DNA of 64,000 nt from Phyllostachys edulis (taxonomy: Eukaryota; Streptophyta; Magnoliopsida; Poales; Poaceae). The stretch spans positions 39,236,204-39,300,203 of the forward strand of contig CM070554.1 of NCBI GenBank assembly GCA_036346405.1, given 5' to 3'. A program made the translations under genes and the position numbers. The notes under the pieces are model-generated. The model saw nothing but the letters and a program-made list of their open reading frames with translations, was not told the DNA's origin and did no database searches. Positions 12,437-23,299 of the stretch are shown piece by piece (within the stretch, counting starts at the first letter, position 1; the number at the start of each line of letters is the position of its first letter).

Positions 12437-15400
12437 TGTAACACCCTAGCTATGTGGAAGCCAAGATGTTACATAAAGACTAATGTACAACAGCAATACG
12501 GAATAATTTCAACCATTTGTCAATCAATAATGCTTTAACCAAATAGAACTAAGACATTTCTCTAAAATCCGGCAAAACCTCCTTTGTATAGTTGGCTATA
12601 CTGGGGGTTCAAACAGTTTAATATTGCATCATTCAACAATCAAATCATCCAATTTAACGAATCATCAAAGGACATCCAGGATAAGCTAAAAAAATATAGC
12701 ATAATCAAAAGGGCATCCATAATCTTCTAATCAACCCTATTACAAATTATTGAGACTCTACTAAACCAATTAATTTCAACAACTCAATAAACCATCAACC
12801 AAACATTCTAATCCATCAACGAGAATTAAATGAACACAATCAACGAATGAATAAGAACATAAATGGATCATCCATTACCACAATTAAAACAACCACCACG
12901 AAGGATGGTCACAATCTGAATCTAGAGCAATTATCCAGAATAGGAATTATGGCTAAATGGACTCGATTATTCATTGTGATTAGTGATTATGTGACATGCA
13001 CCAAGTCTACCCCTTCCCATCCATGTCACTGCCTCGAGAGGTACCTAGCAAGCACAACACAGCAAGTGTGATTCCATGACTCAGCAAAGTGCAATAACAA
13101 ATCAAACAATAGCATCACAAATAGTCAAAGGGAATAAACAATTCCATCATGAATAACAACATGATATACCACAAACCCAACTCTTATGATGGCATCACAA
13201 GCAGTCAAAGGGGATTAAACAATCCCATCCTGAACAACAACATCAGATGCTAAACCAACAAATCCATATCTTATGCAGAAATGCAATGACATGTCATGAA
13301 TGCACATTCTTCACATTTTAGCAATTACCGGTAATGCCGAGTATGTATCCGTCGATACATACCCTAAGCCTGTGCCCTCTAGGCATAGGGATCCAAAGCC
13401 CACACTCCACGAGTGTGGGGACCAAGCCCGTCTAATGCATGACGGGGATCCAAAAAACATTTAAGGCATGTGCCCTCAAGGCACAGGGATCCAATGCCAT
13501 GATGCAAAATGTAAAGCATGATATCAACTCATCATGAAAAGTAATGCTCATCAACATTATCAACTTAAAGTTTCATTATTGAACCATGGCATTCGTGCCC
13601 ATCAACATGTAACCGTTATCGGGTAAGCAACACCATATAAACATTATCATGTACGCATCATCAAGTAACCACTAGCATGCAGCATCATATAAACCTTTCC
13701 AAGTAGTAAGCATCATCATTAACCATGGCACTTAGGCTCATCAATATTACCAAGCAGTAAGCAACATCAATCAACTATGTCATTCATCAAGTATGCAATA
13801 TAACAACTCATTAATAATACTTGCACTTGCCTCAACCGTGAGACAGAATACAAAAGGCGGAACACTCTAGCGCGGGGGTTCACCACCACTTGGCATGCAT
13901 GACGAGAAAACCTAGTGATGTATGCTCCTACCCTGAACACCTCTGCCTCTAACATCTAGACCTTGAACTAACAATAACAAAAATTACCATGGTTGATTAC
14001 ATTATTTCAACAACTGAAACAATATAAAGCAAGAGAGGAGACAGAGCAAAGCAGCCATACATGTCTTACCAAAATGCTGGAACTACAAATTCCTATGTGA
14101 TCCAATCGGCCAAATTTAATGCATACACAATTAGCATTTTATCCTCGCAATTCCAAAGATAATCAGAAGCTCGATTTCTCACAAACCAAAGCAGCTCTCT
14201 AGGAAAAACTACTATCAACTTATTTACTCCTAGCATTTCACTGGGGCAGGAGCTGAATTTTTATACAATGGGTATGTTACGATTAAATAGCGATACTAGA
14301 TTGCTAGTTTGTAACTCTGGCAGTAGCATGTAAGCATAGAGACAAATTTAACCGATCCAAGGGAAGTCAATCTATTGTTGGATACATCAAGGCTTTCAAG
14401 ACATCTCAAAGGAGATTCCTAGGGGTAGATCTACCAACCTATTATTAGTCACTTTGAGGAACTTCAGGGCACCCAAATCCAAAGGCCCTTGGAAATCAAA
14501 AATAACTCTGGTGGCACAATGTTCTGTTTTGAAAATCCTGAACATGTGTCACAGGCTAATGGAAATAAATAATAGTGATTCGGGTTTGATCATGTATCAT
14601 ATAGGATTCTCAAACAACTATAGGAAGCCCTAGGATCTAATAACACAAATGGTAAAATGGAAATGCTGCACGTAGATATGATACACGCAACTCAAAGTCC
14701 CAAGGCTATATATCTGATCCTGGTCAAAAGAATCTGTGGCTCGGCTCATCGATTGGAGGGTGTCTAATGCCCTTGTGGATTAAAAACCTTCAATCACGAC
14801 TTCGTGCTAGTGAGCCATGAAACAATAGCAATGACGAATCAGGAATTATTCGATGTATGAAGTTGAAACAAGACATATTTCTAGGAAAGCATTCGCTGTA
14901 AACAGCCAACAACAGAACAATGAATTTCATAAGGCAAAACATTCAGATGTAAGAACCCGTACATGCTAGTTGAAATCCACGGCTCCTTCCTAGAAGCTGG
15001 TTAAGGATGAAGCTCTTACCCTGGCGCGCGCGACCGTAGACGGGGACGAAGGCAACCCGAGGGGGGGCGGTGGCGGAGTGGATCCGGGCAGGGAGCCACC
15101 GAGAGGCGACGGCGGGCCGGTGGCTCAGACCCGGGAGGCGAGCCCCGTGGCGGCACCTTGGCGTGGCGGCAATGGGCTCAAGGCCAGCAAGCGGATCAAG
15201 ATCGTGAAAACCCAAGGTCAGGAGGCGCAGAGGAACGGCTGGGCGCGTTAGAGAGGTGGCGGCGGGCCGACTTGCCGGCGGCGGTACCAAGCCGAAGGCA
15301 GGAGAGGAGCCGTGGTGGTGGCGCCAGGAAGAGAGGGAGAGGAAACTCCATGAGGGGAGAAGAGCAAGTGAGTGGGGTGGCAGTACACAGGCAACAGGGG

Positions 15401-15648
15401 CAGCGGCACAGGGAGAGTGCGTGCCCTGGCGCATGGGAGTGGCGGCGGCCAAAAAAAACAAGAGGAAGCAGCTGGGAGAATTTAGGGTTTTGATTAACAC
15501 CTCTCTCTCTCTTAAATAGGTGTGAGGCTGATGCCCTCTTGGGCCATAGGCCAAAAGGCCCACCACTGACCCCATTTCCCGACCAGATTCTAATTATCAT
15601 TATTATTATTAATTCAATCATTACTCATTCATAATACAGGATATTACA
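12437..15648 (-). repeat. 5' LTR of the LARD-like element
   Basis: Direct repeat of 5703-8918 with scattered substitutions and small indels. In element orientation it starts at 15648 and ends at 12437, immediately before the PBS. It is followed on the plus strand by the G run forming the right target-site duplication. The ORFs inside it (for example 14943-15575) are reading frames of the GC-rich leader. Confidence 0.9.
15511..15518 (-). promoter_or_regulatory. Putative TATA box of LARD-like 5' LTR
   Basis: The minus strand reads CCTATTTAAG about 130 bp inside the LTR. It is followed by a (CT)n-rich segment and then AAACCCTAA, a telobox-like motif often found downstream of plant transcription starts. 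The copy in the other LTR (8781-8788) is identical. Confidence 0.5.
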
Positions 15649-15924
15649 GGGGGGTCCACCCGTCAGCGAGGTGGAGGGAAGCAATTCGGGTATTCTGATT
15701 TTTCACATAATGGCTAAGACATTAGGGATTTATTTGACATAGTTGCTAAGATCCAAAAATAATGAAAATTTTAGGGTAGGTTACTGACACTGTGTAGATT
15801 ATTGTGTAATTTTTCTAGGGTAGTTCATTTAATATATTTTTCTCTATAATTCTTTGAAGTTTCTATTTACTTGCATTTTCAATATTTGATGTGAGGAAAA
15901 CTTGCAAAATATGGTTGAACTGTT

Positions 15925-15927
<3 letters not shown>
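15649..15927. other. Continuation of the sequence interrupted at 5702
   Basis: This is the right flank of the LARD-like element. A block with 'gtccacccgtcagcgaggtgg' resembles the left flank block at 5598-5630, so the interrupted sequence has a local duplication. No gene seen. Confidence 0.35.

Positions 15928-16000
<73 letters not shown>
15928..16000. repeat. (TA)n microsatellite
   Basis: About 73 bp of TA dinucleotides with one TTT interruption near 15958-15960. The overlapping ORF is just this repeat translated (YIYIYI). Confidence 0.97.
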
Positions 16001-16003
<3 letters not shown>

Positions 16004-17174
16004 GAACTAGAGTTTTTTTTTCTCCAAATATCTGCCGTGCACGTGACACGCGAGAAAATGGCAAATGACCTAATAATAGTGGGTTTTCAGTGGAAAGTAC
16101 GTAGTATCACTTATGCTGGGGAACTGCACGCACGCAAGGCCTGCAGGCTCGGTGATTGGGGAAGATAATTGTAGTTGTTTTTCCTGAATATTTAAAGAAA
16201 ACAGAGAGAAAGAAAAGGTTAACTGGTACGGTGTGTTACCACTAGCAATTTTAGTGCGACAAGTGAAACCCTGAGATAAGGCCAATAACAAACACGAATG
16301 ATCGAAATGCGAGACGTGATCCGCAGCCGCTGCCGACGAAGACCATGCGACGTACATGCATGCATAAAAGGAAGCCAACGATCAAAAACGCCACATGCAC
16401 AGGGAAGCTTTCTATTTGCATGTATGCATGTTTACTTGCATGAGTCAAGAGCATGCACGTGAAGATTCCAGAGTATCCATGATACAATCAAACCGGCTTG
16501 TGAAGGATACGGTGATCAATGGGCTCAATGCTGTGGAAGTACGAAACAGATTCCCTGACACGTGAACGGTAAGAATACGAACGTACATGGGCTGCGGACA
16601 TAAATAAGACCCGGCGGCTACACATAGAAGTGGTCCCGAATGACCCAAGTTTTAATTTTAATCTTATATGTACCTCTACTTTTCAATTACCTTAGAAGTA
16701 GTTTCTGGACGATTAATATTACTTCGTATCGACGTGTTGATTTACATCAGTTTATGATATCTGATAATTGCTTCTGTTCTATATTGCTTCATATCAATGT
16801 TTTGACAAGAAACCGACTTTCATCTTCAGAATCCGGCAAGCACTGTGCAGTTGATCACACTGCACATGCATCGTATACGGGTCACTTATTTTTGGGGGCC
16901 CTGTGCGGTTTACTTGAGTCAAGAACATGCACGGCACCTGCATCATATACATGGGTTATTATTCTTACTAAAAATAAGATTACGTAGTAGCAATTGCATG
17001 TTAGGTGGAATTGGGCCACTTAATTTTTGGGGGGCCTGTCCAGTTGATCACACTGCACCTGCATTATATACGGGCCTGCGGCCTAGCAACGTTACCAAAC
17101 TCGTTGTTAATCAGTTATACCCATACTTCACTTTCTGATTAGGTGGTACATACTTCACTTTCTGATTGCACGAT
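16001..17174. other. No gene seen; contains a segment duplicated at 21.7 kb
   Basis: No convincing coding region. 16081-16190 matches 21699-21810 closely and in the same orientation. The remainder is mixed-composition sequence with several short ORFs on both strands, none with a recognisable domain. 16838-17080 holds related blocks described separately. Confidence 0.5.
16838..17080 (+). repeat. Three related short direct blocks
   Basis: Phrases of the type 'cagttgatcacactgcac' and 'gggccctgtgcgg' followed by 'cctgcat.atatacggg' recur at about 16846, 16898 and 17038, giving three degenerate copies. Just after, 'atacttcactttctgatt' occurs twice (17119-17168). They look like small local duplications; no function is apparent. 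Confidence 0.5.
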
Positions 17175-17177
17175 TCA

Positions 17178-18565
17178 CACTACTACAGGAAGCCTCATCA
17201 CGCACGGTTCGAAGCGCCATCACGCATTTTGAATCGCCTATATTTGCTGGTCTGTGATAACAGCGATTATCACAGACGGTTCAAAACCGTCTGTGATACG
17301 CACTATCACAGACGGTTTTTTGTTGAAACCGTCTGTGAAGGCTATTATCACAGACGGTTTTCATCAAAAACCGTCTGTGAAGGCTATTTTCACAGACGGT
17401 TCTTATTCAGAACCGTCTGTGATGAGTTTTCACAGACGGTTCTTGTTTAGAACCGTCTGTGATAGCCTTTTCTGGGGCAAAAAAAACCGAAAACGGCTGC
17501 TAAAACTTCGGAGGCCGTTTAGAGGCCCTAAACGACCTTTTTTGGGGTTTTCACTTTTTTGAGACCTCACGAAGAGAATTTGACCATGACTTATGGATTT
17601 TCGGATTGAGCTTTTCGTTAGCTTTCCAACGAGCCAAAAAACGTCGCAATTGGCGTTCGTATGCAAAAGTTATGATGATTTTACCGAACGGTGCGCGATC
17701 TACCATCCATATTTTTGCCCAAACCAAATAACTCAACATGAACTACACACATCACAGTAGCATCACCCACATCACAGTGGCATCAACTCAGTAATCCACA
17801 TCACAAATCAAAGGGGGGGAGTAGAGAGAGTGAGGTCGTGGGAGGCCGAGGCGACGAAGTGGAGGAGGCCGAAGGCGACGAGGTCGTGGGAGGCCAGTGA
17901 CGACGAGGTCGAAGCGAGTTGGAGGAGGCCGCCGGCGACAAGCTCGGCGGAGGCCGGGGCGCAAGGTGTGAGGACGAGAAACGGCAGAGGAGGAGATGGA
18001 GGTATGAGCTGTGAGGAGGAGAGACCGCAGAGGAGGAGATGGAGGTTATATAAAGCGAGTTTCGGCAGCCCGCCCATTATGTTCAAATTTTCGTTTCCCG
18101 CCCAACAATCAGAGACGGTTCTTGTTAAGAACCGTCTGTGATACGCCCTATCACGAGATGGTTTTTAATAGAACGATCAGGATCATTCCTGACGGTTCTA
18201 ATTACAAACCGTCTATGATAATTGCGGCGATGGCGATCGGCGATAGTGGCGATGGCGGCGGCGAAGGATATCACGAGCGGTTCTTAATTAGAACCGTCTG
18301 TGATATTACACAGATAGTTATTAAATAGAACCGTCTGTGATTGGAGGGATTATCACAGACGGTTTGTGAATAGAACCGTCTGTGATAATTCACAGACGGT
18401 TCTATTTACAAACCGTCTGTGATATATGACTATCACAGACGGTTCTAAAAAATATCATCTGTGATAGACTTCGCGCCACCCGCTGGTCCGGACATACCCA
18501 ACACAGACGGTTCCAAAGGAACCGTCTGTGATGGGGCGTCTACTATAGCCTATTTTATAGTAGTG
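17178..18565. mobile_element. Non-autonomous CACTA (CMC/EnSpm-type) transposon
   Basis: The element begins CACTACTACAGGAAGCC and ends with the inverse of CACTACTATAAAATAGG, and is flanked on both sides by TCA (17175-17177 and 18566-18568), the 3-bp duplication expected for CACTA elements. Both subterminal regions are packed with the motif TCACAGACGGTT and its inverse, paired as short hairpins: about five on the left (17265-17465) and eight or nine on the right (18108-18535). Such subterminal arrays are the binding sites of CACTA transposases. The 1388-bp length and absence of a transposase ORF make it non-autonomous. The centre contains a GC-rich purine-rich block (17820-18060). Confidence 0.92.
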
Positions 18566-18568
18566 TCA

Positions 18569-18954
18569 TCACATCATTTGATGCGGTTTGCTATATATAT
18601 ATATATCCAACCATTCAGGTCTTGGCTAGTTCTTGGGTAGCTGTTGGGACAGCCCAACACATATGAGACACACATGAGCAGCAGGCAGCAGGTAGCTTTT
18701 GGTATTGGTAGGAAAGCATCACTGAATGATTGCAGCAATGAGCATTAAACAAACACACTACTACTGTACTACATTTTCTGTGCTATTGCTTTGCCGGCAG
18801 AGCACTGAGGCAGCAGGCAGATATGGTGTTTCCATGCAGCCCTCAAATGTGCATGCATGCGGATGTGCATGCGTGCTCATGTGTGGTACTGTGCGGTTGT
18901 CGCGAGTGCGATCCTAGCATCGCACGCACAAAAGTTGACAGTGATTACAGCGTG
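18569..18954. other. Short spacer, no gene seen
   Basis: Contains a short (TA) run at 18590-18606. The 63-codon ORF at 18726-18917 has no recognisable domain. Confidence 0.4.
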
Positions 18955-18961
18955 TGTGCTT

Positions 18962-19333
18962 CGAATTTTTTTATTAATTAACCTTTTTTGTATTTTTTTT
19001 AAGTTAACCTCTGACGCACTTTATTTCCAATTCTGACCCTTTTGGTCACGCCACCACCTGTAGCGTGACAACATAACACTGTCACGCCAGCCCATTTCTA
19101 GTCAAACTCTTGTCACGCCACTAGAAGTGGCATGACAGTGTTATTTGGTCACACCACAACTAGTGGCGTGACCAAAAGTGCTATTTTGGGGACTTATCCT
19201 GACGCGTGATAGTGTTATTTTGTCATACCACCACCCGTAGCGTGACCAAAAGGATCAGAATTGGCAATAAAATGCGTCGGATGTTAACTTTAAAATAAAA
19301 TTCAAAAAAAGGTTAATTAATAAAAAAAGTTCG
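18962..19333. mobile_element. Long-inverted-repeat MITE
   Basis: The 372-bp segment is nearly a single inverted repeat. The left end reads CGAATTTTTTTATTAATTAA and the right end, inverted, CGAACTTTTTTTATTAATTAA, with similarity continuing ~90 bp inward to 'ccttttggtcacgc'. The middle holds several GTCACGCCA...TGGCGTGAC half-sites. TGTGCTT flanks both sides (18955-18961 and 19334-19340), and eight bases match if one terminal G is shared, suggesting a 7-8-bp duplication as for hAT-related MITEs. A Mutator-like origin (9 bp) is the alternative. No coding capacity. Confidence 0.82.
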
Positions 19334-19342
19334 TGTGCTTCC

Positions 19343-19344
<2 letters not shown>

Positions 19345-19394
<50 letters not shown>

Positions 19395-19410
19395 ATAGAC
19401 ACACATATAT
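19345..19410. repeat. (AT)n-(GT)n compound microsatellite
   Basis: About 34 bp of AT repeats followed by GT repeats and a short ACACAT run. It lies directly beside the MITE. Confidence 0.95.
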
Positions 19411-19904
19411 ACCACTTAAATTGTATAATGATACATCTTTATCAATGTAAGCATACTTTAATAATGATTATAAGATGCATCAAAGTGAATTCCATGAAAA
19501 ATTTCATTAAAGTCCACTTTTTATAACGAAATCTGTGTATATACTTCTTTTATATATGAAAATAAAAGGCTCCAATGATTTTTTTAATCAAATCACATTG
19601 GAGTATCTTATAATTGATATTTAAGTATACTGGAAGCCATAAAGAAGTATAATATATTCGTTTAAGTGAAGTAGGAGTATGTACTCCTGGGAGTACGAAA
19701 CGGACGTCCTATACACACGCACACAGTAGAGTGTGTGCCTGGCCCGCGTGGCGGGCCGCACACCAGCCCATGCTCCCCACGCTCTATGTGAGGCATTACA
19801 GCTCGCACACCTCACGCATGGGATCGACGATAAGACATACGCACGTTGTAAATCGACGGTAAAAGTCTCGGTATCGTCAAATCTGGCAGTAAAACCCACG
19901 TGGA
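19411..19904. other. Spacer, no gene seen
   Basis: A/T-rich to 19680, then more balanced with 'gggccgcacaccagcccatgc'-like sequence. The opposed ORFs at 19621-19920 (minus) and 19733-19969 (plus) overlap antisense to each other and show no family motif. Confidence 0.35.
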
Positions 19905-21445
19905 TCCTTGTTTCATACATGAATGTTTCTTTTCTTGTTTTAGCAATAACTTTTGATTGGAAACTCTGATTGATGAACGGTTTTCACCAGTAGCTTGGTG
20001 ACGACAAGTGTAATAGAATGATATAAATCTTGCAAATTAAAACCTCTCTGTGAGTTTTCTAAAAAAAAATATTTACTGCAACCTCCTCATGACTTTACTG
20101 CCATCTTTGCCAACTAGTGCAGACAAGTAGATAACCAACTAGGAAATAATCAGTTCCATGTTTTGTATGTGAGTGTGTCTTTCTTTTGATTTAGCAATAA
20201 TTTTGATTGGAAGCTCCGATTCATGAACGTTTTTCACCGCTAGCTTGGTGATGACAAGGGTAACAGAATGATATAAGTCTCGCAAATAAAAACATCTCCG
20301 TGTGTTCACGTATAAAAATATTTACTGCATCACTGAAAGAGATTTACTACAACATCCACATAACTTTACTGCCATCTTTGCCAACTAGTACAGACAAGTA
20401 GACAACCAACTAGGAACCAATCGGTTCCTTGTTTTGTACTTAAATGTGTCTTTCTTTTGTTTTAACAATAACTTTTGGTTGAAAGCTCCGATTCACGAAT
20501 GATTTTCATTGGTAGCTTAGTGATGACGAGGGTAATAGAATGATATAAGTCTAGCAAATAAAACCTCTCTATGTGTTTACTAAAAAGATTTACTGCACCG
20601 CTAAAAAAGAGTTACTGCAACCACTACATGACTTTACTATCATGTTAGCCAACTAGTATAGATAAGTAGACAACCAACTAGCAAACAATCAATTCCTTGT
20701 TTTGTACATGAATGTTTTTTTCTTGTTTTCGCAATAACTTTTGATTAGAAGCTCCGATTCACAAATGGTTTACACCGGTAGATTGGTGATGACGAGGGTA
20801 ACAGAATGATGTAAGTCTCGCAAATAAAAATATTTATATACATTTACTAAAAAGATTTACTGCATCGTAAAAATAATTTACTGCAACCTTCACATGACTT
20901 CACTGTCATCTTAGCAAACTAGTACAGACAAGTAGAAAACCAACTAGCAAACAATCAGTTCCTTGTTTTGTACATGAATGTTTCTTTTCTTGTTTTCACA
21001 ATAACTTTTGATTGGACGCTCTGATTCATGAACAGTTTACACCGGTAGCTTGGTGGCGATGACGGTAACAAAATGATATGACTCTCGGAAATAAAAACCT
21101 CTTCGTGCATTTACTAAAAAATATTTACTGCAACATCCACATGACTTTACTCCCATCTTAGCCAACTAGTACAGACAAGTTGACAACCAACTAGGAAACA
21201 ATCAGATCCTTGTTTTGTACATAAATGTTTCTTTTGCTGTTTTATCAAGAAATTTTGATTGGAATCTCCGATGCACAAAACGATTTTCACCGGCTGCTTG
21301 GTGACAACAAGGGTAACAGAATGATGTAAGTCTCATAAATAAAAACATCTTCGTGTGTTTACTAAAAAATATTTACTACATCGCTAAAAGAGATTTACTG
21401 CAACCTCCACTTGACTTTACTACGTTGTTACCAAAAGATTTATTG
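19905..21445. repeat. Six-copy tandem array, ~250-270-bp unit
   Basis: A unit starting with 'caataacttttgattgg' and continuing through 'gattttcaccggtagcttgg', 'gaatgatataagtctcgcaaata', 'tttactgca' and 'ccaactag...acaagtaga' repeats head to tail. Equivalent points lie at about 19941, 20192, 20462, 20729, 20996 and 21243, giving spacings of 251, 270, 267, 267 and 247 bp. Copies differ by many substitutions and a few small deletions. All frames are interrupted, so it is a noncoding minisatellite or short satellite-like block. Confidence 0.9.
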
Positions 21446-21554
21446 GACTCTACTTGTAGTTTACTGGCAGTTATACATGCATTAGTAAACTTGCTATCAC
21501 AATTACTTTTGACCTCATCATAGCGCGCACTGGATGCATGGGGGATCGTGGGTT

Positions 21555-21597
21555 TGTGTGTGTGTATATGTATATATGTGTATATATTTATATATGT

Positions 21598-21673
<76 letters not shown>

Positions 21674-21688
21674 GTGTGTGTGTGTATA
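21555..21688. repeat. (TATATG)n microsatellite
   Basis: TG repeats grade into many copies of TATATG and end in TG repeats. The ORF across it (YVYVYV) is the repeat translated. Confidence 0.96.
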
Positions 21689-21698
21689 ACTTGTTTTT

Positions 21699-21812
21699 TA
21701 GTGGAAGGTATGTAGTATCACTGTATCGCCTATGCTGGGGAACTACACGCATGCAAGGCCTGTAGACTGGTGATTAGGGGAGGATAATTATAGTTGTTTT
21801 TCCTGAATATTT
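21699..21812 (+). repeat. Direct duplicate of 16081-16195
   Basis: Shares with 16081-16195 the phrases 'cctatgctggggaact', 'gcaaggcctg', 'tagttgtttttcctgaatatt' in the same order and orientation. Each copy follows a long microsatellite. It is either a segmental duplication or a short repeat family inserted twice. Confidence 0.8.
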
Positions 21813-21835
21813 TTTAAGAAGAAGCATGTCGATCG

Positions 21836-22330
21836 GTATATGTTGGACCGAAAAGGGCAACAAGAGCGGGTGAATAGGAGCACCTACTCTTTTTCAACCT
21901 CGATGGTATTCAACTTCTTCTTCACTTTAGTAGCTATGGAAGCGATGACGATTATAAACACAAGCACAGCGAAGGCCTTGCGTTGAACCCGACGAACCCC
22001 CGAGGTGAATGACCTCTGGGCGGTCTGACTGTGACCTGGCCAGTCTAACCGCCGATGGCCGGTTTGGTTGCCTGGATGAGTGGTCTGACCACCAGCTACA
22101 AGAACAACAGCCCGCAAGGATCACAAATCGAACTAACTTTTAATTCCGTGATCCAAATCCCTTGAGATTTCAACTATAAATCATTAAGAAGGTCAAGAAC
22201 CTATTCCAATTGATGATCAAGAATACCGAAGCCAAGGTTCCACGAATTTCTTGGATGAGGTCAAGAAGGCATAGAAAGTGGGGGAAAAATCGAGCTTTGA
22301 TCCAAACATCGATCAGTTACGCAAGTTTTA
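21836..22330 (-). mobile_element. Fragment of a Ty1/copia LTR (minus orientation)
   Basis: It starts TGTTGGACCGAAAAGGGCAA and then 'gggtgaatagg'. This is the inverse of an LTR end of the type seen in the copia element at 46941-58172, whose LTRs finish with 'ctattcacccc...cggtccttca'. It also contains 'ggtctgaccacc'-like phrases common in these LTRs. The other LTR end is missing. Similarity to the neighbouring Tat element starts somewhere after 22330, so the fragment is truncated there. The exact right limit is uncertain. Confidence 0.55.
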
Positions 22331-22472
22331 TGTGTAACAAACCATTCAGACAATAACGCCTTAGGTTCTCTCTACCTCTATTATCTTATTTTTTAGTAGT
22401 GCTTTCATAATCTTTCGACTACATTCCAAACACCCAGTTTTCTTTACACTTGTCGAAAGGCAGGTAACACCA

Positions 22473-23030
22473 CCTAGTCGAAACCTCTCCTCTCTGCACG
22501 TGGTCCTGCCCACTAGAAGGAGCTTCCTAGTGTCGACTCGTTACTCACTTTTGCTGCCAATACAAAGAGCTCGGGTTCTATTTGGTCGAAATATTCTTAA
22601 AGCCAACTCTTTTCCACCTTAGTTTATTTCTTCAGTTATTTTGAAAAATACTCTAAGCAGAGTGCACTTTCTTAGATTTATTCAACCGCTTTTGGTGTAC
22701 TCGTTCCGTCCCAACTGGTTGGAGGAAGAAACACATCTAGTCGAAGTCTCTCCTCTCTGCACGTGGTCCTACCTACTAGAAGGAACTTCCTAGCATTGTT
22801 CAGTTTCCTACTTTTGATACCAGGACAGACCTATCGAGTCCACCAAAGAAAGACGAATGAATTTTTTAAAGTTCTCTAGACGTTTGCCTAACTCAAGTTG
22901 TCGTTCTCGATTTAATTAATCTGATCGGAGATGGTAATATCACCTAGTTGAAGCCTTTCCTCTTTGCACGTGGTCCTGCCCACTAGAAGGAACTTCCTAG
23001 AGTCGATTCATTACTACTCTTTTGACCAGT
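22473..23030. repeat. Three-copy ~85-bp repeat in Tat element spacer
   Basis: A block 'tagtcgaa.cctctcctct.tgcacgtggtcctgcccactagaagga.cttcctag' occurs at about 22473-22558, 22734-22821 and 22943-23027, spaced ~261 and ~209 bp. The right edge of the window (63960-64000), in inverse orientation, starts into the same repeat in copy 2. Tandem repeats between pol and the 3' LTR are a known feature of Tat/Ogre elements. Confidence 0.75.
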
Positions 23031-23299
23031 GCATGACAATCGTGATAAAAAAAACTACAAGTTAATCAAACCTCTCAGTTTTCAGAAACCCTTTTAACAC
23101 TATTTACTTAGTTTATCTAAATAAACTAAGCAAATAGTCGGGGGCTAGGATAAAGTTATTAATTTGACTTCAATTCTTAGTCTTTTGTTCGTCAATTATC
23201 TTTTGAGTTACTAACTACTCGACAAGATAATTTGCAGGAAACAAGATGGATTATATATTACATCAGCAAAAGCTTGTTTTCACAGGTTTTTATTACAAA

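Larger units (their letters stand above)
5703..15648 (-). mobile_element. LARD-like non-autonomous Ty3/gypsy retrotransposon (complete)
   Basis: This is a complete LTR element on the minus strand. It has two long direct repeats (5703-8918, 3216 bp, and 12437-15648, 3212 bp) that begin TG and end CA. A PBS matching tRNA-Met (TGGTATCAGAGC) lies next to the right LTR, and a polypurine tract next to the left LTR. It interrupts a G run: Gs lie at 5697-5702 and again at 15649-15654, consistent with a GGGGG target-site duplication. The internal region is only 3518 bp and has no intact gag or pol, just a degraded piece resembling the integrase C-terminus. Very long LTRs around a short, essentially noncoding centre are the hallmark of LARDs described in grasses. 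Hand comparison of the first ~265 bp of the LTRs shows about nine differences, so the insertion is not brand new. Mobilisation would need proteins from another element. Confidence 0.9.

Noticed and set aside
15902..16168. ORF encoding alternating Ile-Tyr
   Set aside because: It is the (TA)n microsatellite translated. The same applies to 21538-21765 (Tyr-Val repeats) and 19335-19526.
17265..18535. Regular short repeats that might suggest a CRISPR array
   Set aside because: The units are palindromic pairs with short variable loops and no uniform spacers, inside a CACTA element with TIR and TCA duplication in a plant genome.
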